Of a stretch of DNA of 64,000 nucleotides, positions 33,940 to 44,156 are shown one piece after another. The stretch spans positions 572,397-636,396 of the forward strand of contig DAOKYU010000001.1 of NCBI GenBank assembly GCA_035325995.1, read 5' to 3'. Made by a program: the position numbers and the translations under genes. Under the pieces are notes generated by a model. The model ran no database searches. It was not told where the DNA came from and saw only the letters and a program-made list of their open reading frames with translations. The stretch comes from Thermodesulfobacteriota bacterium. GTDB taxonomy: Bacteria; Desulfobacterota_D; UBA1144; Nemesobacterales; UBA2774. Positions within the stretch are counted from its first letter, which is position 1, and each line of letters starts with the position of its first letter.

Positions 33940-35667
33940 TTATTTATAACCTCCCTCTACTATTTTCCTTAGCTCCTCCGGCATCTGCGGAAGCGGAGAA
34001 GTCCCTATCTGCATTTCGCCGTTGCCGTCTACCGATATAACCGAATTCACCTTGCCCCAAACCTCGTCGTTATACTTGGGGAAGTCCACCCTGCTGTGCG
34101 CTCCCCTGCTCTCTTCCCTCTGAAGCGCACACTTGGCTATTGCTTCGGAGACTATGAGCATGGACTTCAAGTCCTTGCAGAGGTGCCAGCCCGGGTTGTA
34201 CATCCGCGAGCCCTCGATCTTGAGGTCCGAAGCCCTTTCCTTCAGCACCTGGAGCTCGTCGAGTCCTTCCTGGAGCTTTTCCTTCGTGCGGAAAACGCCG
34301 ACGAACTTGCCCATCGTTTCCTGGAGGGCCTGGTGTATGGTGTAGGGGTTTTCGCCCTCTTCGCTCTCGAACGGCCTTAACATCTCCTCCGCCGCGAGCT
34401 CGAGGTCCTTGTCGTCTATTTTAAGTGCATTGTCCTTGATTTCGTTCGCGTACTCCGCGGCGCCCATGCCGGCCCTCATGCCGAAAACGAGAAGGTCCGA
34501 GAGCGAGTTTCCGCCGAGCCTGTTCGCCCCGTGCATACCGCCGGCTACCTCGCCCGCGGCGAAAAGCCCGGGGACGGTCGTTCCGGTCGTGTCGGCGTCA
34601 ACCCTTACGCCGCCCATGATGTAGTGCGTCGTCGGGAAGACTTCCATCGGCTCCTTCGTGATGTCGATGAGCGCGAACTCCATAAACTGGTGATACATGC
34701 TCGGGAGCTTCTTCTTGACGTAGTCCGCCCCCCTGTGAGCGATGTTGAGGAAAGCGCCGCCGTGGGGCGAGCCCCTCCCTTCCATGACCTCGGTGTATAT
34801 GGACCTCGCGACGACGTCCCTCGTCGAAAGCTCCATCCTCTCGGGGTCGTACTTTTCCATGAACCTCTCGCCGTTACGGTTGGTGAGGATGCCGCCCTCA
34901 CCGCGAACGGCCTCGGTGACGAGGATGCCCCTTACGCTCGGCGGCCAAACCATGCCCGTCGGGTGGAACTGCAGGAACTCCATGTCTATGAGCTCGGCCC
35001 CGGCCTCGTAGGCCAGCGCCTGCCCGTCGCCGGTGTACTCCCAGGAATTGGAAGTCACCTTGTAGGACTTTCCTACCCCGCCCGTGGCGAGCACAATGGC
35101 CTTCGTCTTGAAGAGAACGAACCTGCCGCTCTCCCTCCAGTAGCCGAAGGCGCCGGAAATCCTCTCGCCGTCCTTTAAGAGGTGAGTAATAGTGCATTCC
35201 ATGTATACGTCGATGCCGGAATGTATGCCCTTGTCCTGGAGGGTTCTTATCATTTCGAGACCGGTGCGGTCGCCGACGTGTGCGAGCCTCTTCCAGGTGT
35301 GTCCGCCGAAGGCGCGCTGCATTATCTTGCCGTCCTTCGTCCTGTCGAAAAGCGCGCCCCAGTGCTCAAGCTCCTTCACCCTGTCGGGGGCTTCCTGTGC
35401 GTGGAGCTGGGCCATGCGCCAGTTGTTGAGCAGCTTTCCGCCGTGCATCGTGTCGTGGAAGTGGGTCTTCCAGTTGTCCTGCGCATCGACGTTGGCCAGA
35501 GCGGCCGCGACGCCGCCCTCGGCCATGACGGTGTGCGCCTTTCCGAGAAGGGACTTGCATACGAGCCCTACCGACGCCCCTCTGGCCGATGCCTCTATAG
35601 CCGCCCTCAGCCCCGCTCCCCCGGCGCCTATGACGATTACGTCATGTGTATGTGTTTCGATTTCCAT
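33940..35667 (-). CDS. sdhA: Succinate dehydrogenase flavoprotein subunit
   Basis: A 575-residue flavoprotein. The FAD-binding GAGGAG is at residues 14-19, and His45 in GKAHTVMAEGG is the expected covalent FAD link. Active-site segments QFHPTG, RGEGGIL, THYIMGGVRVD and GANRLGGNSL are present. Catalyses succinate to fumarate; reverse activity cannot be excluded from sequence, but the companion TCA genes favour oxidation. It is coupled to sdhB with one base between. Confidence 0.95.
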   Translation of the reverse strand: MEIETHTHDVIVIGAGGAGLRAAIEASARGASVGLVCKSLLGKAHTVMAEGGVAAALANVDAQDNWKTHFHDTMHGGKLLNNWRMAQLHAQEAPDRVKELEHWGALFDRTKDGKIMQRAFGGHTWKRLAHVGDRTGLEMIRTLQDKGIHSGIDVYMECTITHLLKDGERISGAFGYWRESGRFVLFKTKAIVLATGGVGKSYKVTSNSWEYTGDGQALAYEAGAELIDMEFLQFHPTGMVWPPSVRGILVTEAVRGEGGILTNRNGERFMEKYDPERMELSTRDVVARSIYTEVMEGRGSPHGGAFLNIAHRGADYVKKKLPSMYHQFMEFALIDITKEPMEVFPTTHYIMGGVRVDADTTGTTVPGLFAAGEVAGGMHGANRLGGNSLSDLLVFGMRAGMGAAEYANEIKDNALKIDDKDLELAAEEMLRPFESEEGENPYTIHQALQETMGKFVGVFRTKEKLQEGLDELQVLKERASDLKIEGSRMYNPGWHLCKDLKSMLIVSEAIAKCALQREESRGAHSRVDFPKYNDEVWGKVNSVISVDGNGEMQIGTSPLPQMPEELRKIVEGGYK

Positions 35668-35680
35668 CTTTTGTTACCTC

Positions 35681-36412
35681 TTATATGATCCTGATGTCTG
35701 TGATGACTCCCTTGGCAAGGAGGAAAACGTAAAGGTCCGCGAGAGCTACGCTGAACAGGCTCACCCAGGCCCAGAACATGTGATGCTCGTTCCACACGCT
35801 GATCCTCCCCCAAATCCGGAAGCGCGTCGGGCACTTCGAAAACACGTCGAGCTTCCCCCCTACGAGATGGCGGAAGGAATGGCAGGAGAACGAGTACATG
35901 CTGAGAAAGGCGGCATTCAGGACAAGAACTATCGTGCCTACCCCGATGCCGAACCCGTCTTCGAACTTGAATGCGTGAAGAGCGTCTATCCAGAGGAAAA
36001 GAAGTATTACGCTGGCGGCGTAAAAGAAATAACGGTGCAGGTTCTGCAGGATGAAAGGAAACTTCGTTTCCCCGACGTATGTGCCTTCCTTGGCGAGCGG
36101 GCGCACCGCGCAGCCGGGAGGCGCCATGAAGAACGACCTGTAATACGCCTTCCTGTAGTAGTAACAGGTCGCCCTGAACCCGAGCGGGGCCCAGAGTATG
36201 AGAAGCGCCGGCGAAAGCGGCCACCACGATGCCAGAAGATACGGGGAGTAGAACGGGGAGAGGTAGGGCTCGACGAGAAAATCGGCGTTCGAGAACGCAC
36301 GCCACGTCGAATAAAGACCGAAAACCGTGAGAATCGTCGCCGTCACAAGCGGCGCAGCCCACCATGCGTCCTTACGCATGGTAATCGAGCTTTGAGCAGT
36401 TCCATTCGCCAT
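35681..36412 (-). CDS. Succinate dehydrogenase membrane anchor, single-subunit type
   Basis: A 243-residue membrane protein with about five hydrophobic helices, first in the sdh operon. It is longer than SdhC or SdhD of E. coli (about 115-130 each) and no second anchor gene is present. The pattern resembles the single large anchor of the mycobacterial Sdh1 type (Rv0249c-like), with conserved-looking histidines in LHRYFFY, CHSFRHLVGG and NEHHMFWAW that could ligate heme or an iron-sulfur cluster. The assignment rests on position and topology. ATG 36412 is preceded by AGGAGA. Confidence 0.78.
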   Translation of the reverse strand: MANGTAQSSITMRKDAWWAAPLVTATILTVFGLYSTWRAFSNADFLVEPYLSPFYSPYLLASWWPLSPALLILWAPLGFRATCYYYRKAYYRSFFMAPPGCAVRPLAKEGTYVGETKFPFILQNLHRYFFYAASVILLFLWIDALHAFKFEDGFGIGVGTIVLVLNAAFLSMYSFSCHSFRHLVGGKLDVFSKCPTRFRIWGRISVWNEHHMFWAWVSLFSVALADLYVFLLAKGVITDIRII

Positions 36413-36499
36413 CTCTATGTCTCCTAACTTGCCTCTAATCTTATTCTTATTGGTTGCACGGGGTTGCCGTCATCGATTCGGGGAAAATCGGTGCGTGTA

Positions 36500-36528
36500 A
36501 TATTATATGAATGCCCCGGGCTAGTCAA
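36500..36528 (-). promoter_or_regulatory. Probable promoter of sdhCAB-sucC
   Basis: Minus strand TTGACT (complement of 36523-36528), 17 bases, TAATAT (complement of 36500-36505); a TATAAT with 15-base spacing overlaps it. The leader to the anchor gene is about 80 bases. It suggests that sdh and sucC can be transcribed apart from mdh. Confidence 0.45.
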
Positions 36529-36563
36529 GGATTCCACCCGCCAGCCCGGGGCCGATTTTAGCT

Positions 36564-37505
36564 TCAGTTTTTGGAAGTCTTGTCGATGTGGTCGCAGAGC
36601 TCTTTCACGTGGCTCGCGGAAATCTTTATTTCTTCCTTTTCCTTGTCCGAGAGCTCTACCTGAAATATCTCCTCGACGCCCTTTCTGCCGAGCTTTACCG
36701 GGAGGCCGACGAAGGTGTTATCGACGCCGTATTCGCCTTCGGCGAGAACGCAGCACGGGAGGATCTTCTTCTTGTCCCTGAGTATCGCCTCGACCATCTC
36801 GACCGCCGATGCTGCAGGCGCATAGAAGGCGCTTCCCGTCTTTAAGAGGGCGACAATTTCGCCGCCTCCGCCGCGTGTCCTCTTGACGATCGCCTCGAGC
36901 CTGTCCGCCGGGATGAGCTCCGTCACCGGTACGCCGGCCACGGTCGTGCATCGCGTGAGCGGCACCATGTCGTCGCCGTGCCCGCCGAGGACGAACGCGT
37001 GGATGTTCTCGACGGATACGCCGAGCTCCATTCCGATAAACGACCTGAACCTCGCGGCGTCGAGCACCCCCGCCATACCCATTACACGCTCCTTCGGGAA
37101 TCCGCTGACTTTATGTGCGACGTAGACCATCGCGTCCAGGGGGTTCGTGACGAGTATCAGTATCGCGTTCGGCGACTTGGCCGCTACGTTCTTCGTGACT
37201 TCCGTAACGATTGCGGTGTTGGTCGCGATGAGGTCGTCCCTGCTCATTCCGGGCTTTCTCGGTATGCCTGAGGTGATGACGACGACGTCCGAGCCCGCCG
37301 TCTCTTCGTAGCCGTTCGTGCCCGTGATGTTCACGTCGTAACCGTAAACCGGGTTCATTTCCATCATGTCGAGCGCCTTCCCCTGCGGCATTCCTTCCAC
37401 GATGTCGACGAGGACGACGTCGCCGAGCTCCTGCTGCGCGAGCATGAGCGCTGTCGTTGCGCCAACGTTTCCGGCGCCTATAACTGAAATCTTCGGTCTG
37501 CTCAT
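36564..37505 (-). CDS. mdh: Malate dehydrogenase (NAD-dependent, LDH-like type)
   Basis: A 313-residue dehydrogenase. The NAD site ISVIGAGNVGAT is at the N terminus, with Asp at the end of the second strand (VLVDIVEG), so NAD is expected. The substrate loop GIPRKPGMSRDDL carries the malate-type Arg pair; TNPLDAMVY, GMAGVLDAARF and the catalytic His in LGGHGDDMVPL are intact. It belongs to the LDH-like MDH group rather than the E. coli Mdh branch. It is 133 bases after icd and 150 bases ahead of the sdh anchor gene. Confidence 0.94.
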   Translation of the reverse strand: MSRPKISVIGAGNVGATTALMLAQQELGDVVLVDIVEGMPQGKALDMMEMNPVYGYDVNITGTNGYEETAGSDVVVITSGIPRKPGMSRDDLIATNTAIVTEVTKNVAAKSPNAILILVTNPLDAMVYVAHKVSGFPKERVMGMAGVLDAARFRSFIGMELGVSVENIHAFVLGGHGDDMVPLTRCTTVAGVPVTELIPADRLEAIVKRTRGGGGEIVALLKTGSAFYAPAASAVEMVEAILRDKKKILPCCVLAEGEYGVDNTFVGLPVKLGRKGVEEIFQVELSDKEKEEIKISASHVKELCDHIDKTSKN

Positions 37506-37638
37506 TTAACCACTCCTTACACGTATTATTGTATTTCTTATCGATTTCGTAATTTTCGGGGATTTTAGTTCGCTTCCGGTACCGCCTCGCGGGGGGTTCA
37601 GGTGAATTTCCCCCGCCCTTGCCTTGTTCGTAAGTCTG

Positions 37639-38892
37639 TTATTTTTCGACCCTGTCCATGTTGGCCGCTATAGCCTTGCCGAATTCGGAGCATTTTAAAA
37701 GCTTGGCCCCTTCGAGCTGGCGCTCGAGGTCGTACGTTACCGTTTTGTCGAGAATCGTAAGCTCCATGGCCTTTACGATAAGGTCGGCCGCTTCCTGCCA
37801 GCCGAGGTATTCGAACATCATGACGCCCGAGAGTATGACGGAGCTCGGGTTAATCTTGTCCTGCCCTGCGTACTTGGGCGCGGTGCCGTGGGTCGCCTCG
37901 AAGAGCGCGAGGTAATCGCCTATGTTGCCGCCGGGGGCCATTCCGAGCCCGCCTACCTGCGCGGCGCAGGCGTCGGAGAGATAGTCGCCGTTTAAGTTGG
38001 ACGTGGCGATGACGTTGTACTCCCTCGTCCTCGTGAGAATCTGCTGGAGCATGTTGTCGGCGATCCTGTCGTTTATCACGACCTTCCCCGCGGGGGCCTT
38101 GCCGCCGAACTTGTCCCAGAGGTCGTCCTCCGTTACCACTCCGTCGGCGAACTCCTCCCTGGCCACCTCGTAGCTCCAGTCCCTGAAAGCGCCCTCGGTG
38201 AACTTCATGATGTTCCCCTTGTGCACTATGGTGACCGTCTCTATTCCCTTGTCTATGGCGTGCTTTATGGCCTTTCTCATGAGCCTCTTCGTTCCGAAGG
38301 GGCTTATGGGCTTTATTCCTATGCCCGAGCCTTCCCTTATGTTGACCCCGTATTTTTCGACTAGGTAGTTTCTTATATCGGTCGCCTCTTTAGAGCCGCT
38401 CTGCCATTCTATGCCCGAATAGACGTCCTCCGTGTTCTCGCGGAAGATTATCATGTCCATGTCCTCGGGCTTTTTTATGGGCGAGGGCGTGCCCTTTATA
38501 TACTTGACGGGCCTTACGCATGCGTAGAGGTCGAGTATCTGCCGGAGCGCGACGTTAAGGCTCCTTATGCCGCCTCCTATAGGGGTGGTGAGAGGGCCTT
38601 TTATAGAAACTACGTATTCCCTGAGGTCCTCTATCGTTTCGTCGGGGAGCCATTCGCCCTTTTCCTTAAAGGCCTTTTCCCCCGTAAGCACTTCGTGCCA
38701 GGTTACCTTCCTTTTTCCGCCGTAAGCCTTCTCGACGGCGGCGTCGAATACTATCTGTGACGCATTCCATATGTCGGGTCCAGTGCCGTCTCCCTCTATG
38801 AAGGGGATGATGGGATTGTCCGGCACGATTAGTCTGTCGCTGGCTGTATCTATCTGAATTTTCTCACCCGAAGCGGGTTTGCGGGATGACAT
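37639..38892 (-). CDS. icd: Isocitrate dehydrogenase, NADP-dependent
   Basis: A 417-residue enzyme of the E. coli Icd type (416 residues). The phosphorylation/substrate site is GGGIRSLNVALRQ (Ser equivalent to Ser113); FRENTEDVYSGIEW, KGNIMKFTEGAF and NLNGDYLSDACAAQVGG are intact. HGTAPKYAGQDK carries the Lys-Tyr pair that selects NADP. No aceK is nearby. It lies between acnA and mdh on the same strand. Confidence 0.95.
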   Translation of the reverse strand: MSSRKPASGEKIQIDTASDRLIVPDNPIIPFIEGDGTGPDIWNASQIVFDAAVEKAYGGKRKVTWHEVLTGEKAFKEKGEWLPDETIEDLREYVVSIKGPLTTPIGGGIRSLNVALRQILDLYACVRPVKYIKGTPSPIKKPEDMDMIIFRENTEDVYSGIEWQSGSKEATDIRNYLVEKYGVNIREGSGIGIKPISPFGTKRLMRKAIKHAIDKGIETVTIVHKGNIMKFTEGAFRDWSYEVAREEFADGVVTEDDLWDKFGGKAPAGKVVINDRIADNMLQQILTRTREYNVIATSNLNGDYLSDACAAQVGGLGMAPGGNIGDYLALFEATHGTAPKYAGQDKINPSSVILSGVMMFEYLGWQEAADLIVKAMELTILDKTVTYDLERQLEGAKLLKCSEFGKAIAANMDRVEK

Positions 38893-39044
38893 TGTTGAAA
38901 CTCCTATATAAAAAATTTGGTCTGAAATATAAATAAAAATCGAGCGGAATTCAACTTTCGGCGGGCTCGCCGTCCCCTTAGCACTAAAATTACGCAGGTT
39001 TCCGGCGCAGCCCGTATTGGCTGATTACCACTGCTTCTCAAAGG

Positions 39045-39067
39045 CCCGTCCCCCCGGGGGGGACGGG
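39045..39067 (-). terminator. GC-rich hairpin after acnA
   Basis: CCCGTCCCCCC followed at once by GGGGGGGACGGG, an eleven-base inverted repeat immediately after the acnA stop. On the minus strand it is followed by CCTTTGAG, so there is only a short T run. It may attenuate rather than stop transcription into icd. Confidence 0.45.
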
Positions 39068-39070
39068 TTG

Positions 39071-41773
39071 TTACGACTTCATCATCTGGCGGAGGACCGT
39101 CTGCAGAATTCCTCCGTTCTTGTAATACTCGACTTCGACGGGGCTGTCGAGGCGGCACGTCACGTGGAAATCAAAGCTGTCGCCGTCGGGCTTGGTAACC
39201 TTCACGGTTATGTCCTTGCCCGGCGCGAGCCCCTCGGTTATGCCGCCTATGTCGTAGCGCTCGTAACCCGTAAGGCCATAGGTGTCCTTGCTTTCCCCGG
39301 CCTTGAACTGGAGCGGGAGAACGCCCATGCCGACGAGGTTGCTCCTGTGAATCCTCTCGTAGCTCTCGGCTATGACGGCCCTGACCCCGAGAAGGACGGT
39401 GCCCTTGGCCGCCCAGTCGCGGGAGCTCCCCGTGCCGTATTCCTTCCCGCCGATGACGACGAGCGGGAGCCCTTCCTCCTGGTATTTCATCGAGGCGTCG
39501 AATATCGACATCTGCTCCCCCGAGGGGACGTGCTTCGTATACCCGCCCTCGACGCCGTCGAGCATCTGGTTTCTTATCCTTATGTTCGCGAACGTGCCGC
39601 GTATCATGACCTCGTGGTTTCCGCGGCGCGAGCCGAAGCTGTTAAAGTCCCTCTGCTCGACCCCGTGCCCGATGAGGTATTTCCCCGCCGGGCCGTCCTT
39701 CGGTATGGAGCCCGCGGGGGATATGTGGTCCGTCGTTATGGAATCGCCCAGGAGCGCCAGCGCGTATGCGCCCTCGATGTCGCCCGTTTTCGGGAGCTCG
39801 AGCTTGAACGTCTCGAAGAACGTGGGGTTCTGTATGTACGTCGAGGACTTGTCCCATTTATAGAGGTTCCCCTCGGGGACGTCGAGGCTCTTCCACGTGT
39901 CGTCGCCGTCGAAAACGGACTTGTACTGCGCCCTGAATATCTCGGGGTTGAGCACGCTGTTGACGGTGTCCTTGATCTCCTTTTGCGTGGGCCATATGTC
40001 CTTCAGGAATACGGGCTCGCCGTCCCTGCCCGTTCCTATCGGCTGGCTGTAGACGTCTATGTCCACCGTGCCCGCGAGGGCGAAAGCCACGACGAGCGGC
40101 GGCGAGGCGAGGTAGGCGAATTTCACGAGCGGGTGCACCCTTCCCTCGAAGTTCCTGTTCCCGCTCAGCACCGCGGCGCATGTAAGGTCGTTCGCCTTTA
40201 TGCCCTCTTCAACCGGTGCGGGAAGCGGGCCGCTGTTGCCGATGCACGTCGTGCAGCCGTACCCGACGAGGTCGAATCCGAGCTCGTCCAGGTAGGGCGT
40301 AAGGCCCGCGGCGTCGAGGTAGTCCGTAACGACCCTCGACCCGGGGGCGAGGCTGGTCTTTACCGTCGGCTTAACGGTAAGCCCCTTCTCGACGGCCTTC
40401 TTGGCAACGAGCCCCGAGCCGACCATGACGGACGGGTTCGAGGTGTTGGTGCAGCTCGTAATGGCCGCGATCACGACCGAGCCGTTTCCCAGCTCTGCCT
40501 CCTTGCCGTCTTCCATAGTTATGGCGACCTTCTTGCCTATGCCCTTTCCTTCGGGGTCGTTCGTCTTCGTTTTAAGCACGTTCTCGTATGATTCTTTAAG
40601 ATCCTTGAGCGGCACCCTGTCCTGCGGGCGGCTCGGCCCGGCCATCGAAGGCTGGACAGTCGATATGTCGAGCTCTAAAGTGTCTGTGTATACAGGGTCG
40701 GGCGTGTCGTCCGTCCTGAAGAGGCCTTGTTCTTTCGTATATGCCTCTACGAGCTCGACGAGCTTCCGGTCCCTGCCGGTGATTTTAAGATAAGTGAGCG
40801 TTTCTTCGTCCACGGGGAAGAAGCCCATCGTCGCGCCGTACTCGGGGGCCATGTTCGCGATTGTCGCCTTGTCCGAGAGCGCCAATTGCGAAAGCCCCGG
40901 GCCGTAGAACTCGACGAACTTCCCGACGACGCCCTTTTTCCTCAGCATCTCTGTGACCGTGAGAACGAGGTCCGTAGCCGTCACTCCCTCGGCGAGCTGG
41001 CCGTGGAGCTTGAATCCGACCACTTCCGGCACCAGCATGTAGAGCGGCTGGCCGAGCATACAGGCCTCGGCTTCGATGCCGCCTACGCCCCATCCGAGAA
41101 CGCTGAGCCCGTTTATCATCGTCGTGTGCGAGTCCGTGCCGACGAGCGTGTCCGGAAAGGCCAGCGTCTCGCCGTTCACGACCCTCGATCCGACGACGCT
41201 CGCCAGGCATTCGAGATTGACCTGGTGCACTATGCCCGTGCCCGGGGGGACGACCCTGAAGTTGTCGAACGCCTTCTGGGCCCACCTTAAAAACGCGTAC
41301 CTCTCGCCGTTCCGCTCGTATTCGCGCTCTACGTTAAGCGTAAACGCCCTGTCGCTCGCGAAGTAATCGACCTGCACCGAGTGGTCGATGACGAGGTCCA
41401 CGGGGACTATCGGGTTGATCTTGTCCGGGTCTCCTCCGAGCCTGTTGACTACCGTCCTCATGGCCGCGAGGTCTACGACGCAGGGCACTCCCGTAAAGTC
41501 CTGCAGAATGACGCGCGCGGGGCAGTAGGGTATCTCCTCGGCAGTTTCGCTGTTCGGGTTCCACGACGCGAGCGCTTTTAAGTGCCCGTCGTGGATTATG
41601 TCGCCGTCGTAGTTCCTGGCGACGTTCTCGAGGAGTATCTTTATAGACACGGGAAGGCGCGAAATATCCACCCCCAGGCGGGCCTCGACGGCCTTTAGGG
41701 AATAGTATTTTACGTCGCCCGAGCTGGTTTTTAGCGTAGAAACCGCTTTCAGGTCATCTCTTATTTCATTCAT
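39071..41773 (-). CDS. acnA: Aconitate hydratase A
   Basis: A 900-residue AcnA/IRP-type aconitase, citrate to isocitrate. The [4Fe-4S] ligands are in ITSCTNTSNPSVM (first Cys) and YGCTTCIGNSGPL (two Cys). DFTGVPCVVDLAAMR, GTDSHTTMINGLSVLGWGVGGIEAE (parts) and GSSRDWAAKG are also intact. ATG 41773 is chosen over an upstream ATG because it has AAGGAG seven bases before and because the family starts here. It heads the TCA block. Confidence 0.96.
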   Translation of the reverse strand: MNEIRDDLKAVSTLKTSSGDVKYYSLKAVEARLGVDISRLPVSIKILLENVARNYDGDIIHDGHLKALASWNPNSETAEEIPYCPARVILQDFTGVPCVVDLAAMRTVVNRLGGDPDKINPIVPVDLVIDHSVQVDYFASDRAFTLNVEREYERNGERYAFLRWAQKAFDNFRVVPPGTGIVHQVNLECLASVVGSRVVNGETLAFPDTLVGTDSHTTMINGLSVLGWGVGGIEAEACMLGQPLYMLVPEVVGFKLHGQLAEGVTATDLVLTVTEMLRKKGVVGKFVEFYGPGLSQLALSDKATIANMAPEYGATMGFFPVDEETLTYLKITGRDRKLVELVEAYTKEQGLFRTDDTPDPVYTDTLELDISTVQPSMAGPSRPQDRVPLKDLKESYENVLKTKTNDPEGKGIGKKVAITMEDGKEAELGNGSVVIAAITSCTNTSNPSVMVGSGLVAKKAVEKGLTVKPTVKTSLAPGSRVVTDYLDAAGLTPYLDELGFDLVGYGCTTCIGNSGPLPAPVEEGIKANDLTCAAVLSGNRNFEGRVHPLVKFAYLASPPLVVAFALAGTVDIDVYSQPIGTGRDGEPVFLKDIWPTQKEIKDTVNSVLNPEIFRAQYKSVFDGDDTWKSLDVPEGNLYKWDKSSTYIQNPTFFETFKLELPKTGDIEGAYALALLGDSITTDHISPAGSIPKDGPAGKYLIGHGVEQRDFNSFGSRRGNHEVMIRGTFANIRIRNQMLDGVEGGYTKHVPSGEQMSIFDASMKYQEEGLPLVVIGGKEYGTGSSRDWAAKGTVLLGVRAVIAESYERIHRSNLVGMGVLPLQFKAGESKDTYGLTGYERYDIGGITEGLAPGKDITVKVTKPDGDSFDFHVTCRLDSPVEVEYYKNGGILQTVLRQMMKS

Positions 41774-41823
41774 ACAAATTCTCCTTAGCTTATAGATGGT
41801 TAAAAGGAAGGTTCTCCCCAATC

Positions 41824-41851
41824 ATTGTACAGTTGAATGGGGACAAATCAA
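41824..41851 (-). promoter_or_regulatory. Probable promoter of acnA
   Basis: Minus strand TTGATT (complement of 41846-41851), 16 bases, TACAAT (complement of 41824-41829), about 50 bases ahead of ATG 41773. Confidence 0.45.
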
Positions 41852-41903
41852 GCGTATGGGCCGCATTTCCCGAGCCCCCGGGGGGCGGTAGCGGCCCGTG
41901 ATT

Positions 41904-43135
<1,232 letters not shown>

Positions 43136-43136
<1 letters not shown>

Positions 43137-43381
43137 TACTTTTTGCGCTCCAGTATAAAGTTTACTGCATCCTGAACCGTTATTATGGATTCCGCGTCCT
43201 CATCGGATATCTCGAGGCCGAACTCATCCTCCATCGACATTATAAGCTCGACGAGATCGAGCGAGTCCGCTCCGAGATCCTCTATAAAAGAAGATTCCGG
43301 TGCGATTTCATCTTCGGTCTTTCCGAGCTGGCTTGCGACCATCTCCTTGACCTTGGCGAGTATTTCCTGTTCCTGAGCCAT
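43136..43381 (-). CDS. acpP: Acyl carrier protein
   Basis: An 81-residue acidic four-helix ACP. The phosphopantetheine serine is in GADSLDLVELIM (near residue 40). A strong AGGAGGT lies ahead of the ATG. Its position between fabG and fabF is the same as in E. coli. Confidence 0.97.
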
Positions 43382-43409
43382 TTCAAATACCTCCTTTCGA
43401 GTTCGATTT

Positions 43410-44156
43410 TTATGTATAGATACCGCCGTTAACCCTTAAAACCTCCCCCGTGATGTACGACGCCTCGTCGGACGCGAGGAACGATACTACTCCCGCCACG
43501 TCCTCCGGCGAGCCGAACCTCTGGAGGGGGATTTTATCTATGTACTGCTTTCTTATCTCTTCCGTAAGGTTTTGCGTGATGTCCGTTTCTATGAAGCCGG
43601 GGCTGACGGCGTTCACGGTTATCGCCCTCGACGCCAGCTCCCTGGCGGCGGCCTTCGTGAATCCGATTATCCCTGCCTTGGAGGCCGCGTAGTTGGTCTG
43701 CCCCGAATTCCCCATTTCGCCGACGACGGAGGTGAGGTTGATTATCCTTCCGTACCTCTGCTTTATCATTATCCTCGCCACGGCCTTCGTGCAGTTGAAT
43801 ACGCCGTTGAGGTTAGTGGTCATGACGTTGTCCCAGTCCTCTTTTTTCATGCGGACTATGAGGGTGTCCTGCGTGATGCCGGCGTTGTTTACGAGTATGT
43901 GTATACCGCCGAGCTCGGTTACGAGGTTTTCGATTTCTTCCTGTACGGTGTCGAAATCGGAGACGTCGAAACCGCTCACCCTGGCGTGTCCTCCCGCCTT
44001 TTCGATCGATGAGACTACATCCTCCGCTGCTTCGCGGTTTTTGGCGTAATTGACCACGACGTATGCGCCTTCCGCCGCGAGTCTGAGCGCTATCGCTCTC
44101 CCTATGCCCCTCGAGCCCCCGGTCACGAGCGCTACCTTTTGCTCATTTTCTGCCAT
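43410..44156 (-). CDS. fabG: 3-oxoacyl-[acyl-carrier-protein] reductase
   Basis: A 248-residue short-chain dehydrogenase that reduces 3-oxoacyl-ACP with NADPH. The cofactor site is VTGGSRGIGRAI; NNAGIT follows; the Ser-Tyr-Lys triad is in LTSVVGEMGNSGQTNYAASKAG (part). FIETDIT and RFGSPEDVAGVVSFLASDEASYITGE (part) are typical FabG endings. Its start overlaps the fabD end by 14 bases. Confidence 0.96.
   Translation of the reverse strand: MAENEQKVALVTGGSRGIGRAIALRLAAEGAYVVVNYAKNREAAEDVVSSIEKAGGHARVSGFDVSDFDTVQEEIENLVTELGGIHILVNNAGITQDTLIVRMKKEDWDNVMTTNLNGVFNCTKAVARIMIKQRYGRIINLTSVVGEMGNSGQTNYAASKAGIIGFTKAAARELASRAITVNAVSPGFIETDITQNLTEEIRKQYIDKIPLQRFGSPEDVAGVVSFLASDEASYITGEVLRVNGGIYT

Noticed and set aside
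39017..40591. 524-codon open frame opposite acnA
   Set aside because: Shadow of aconitase; no recognisable motif.
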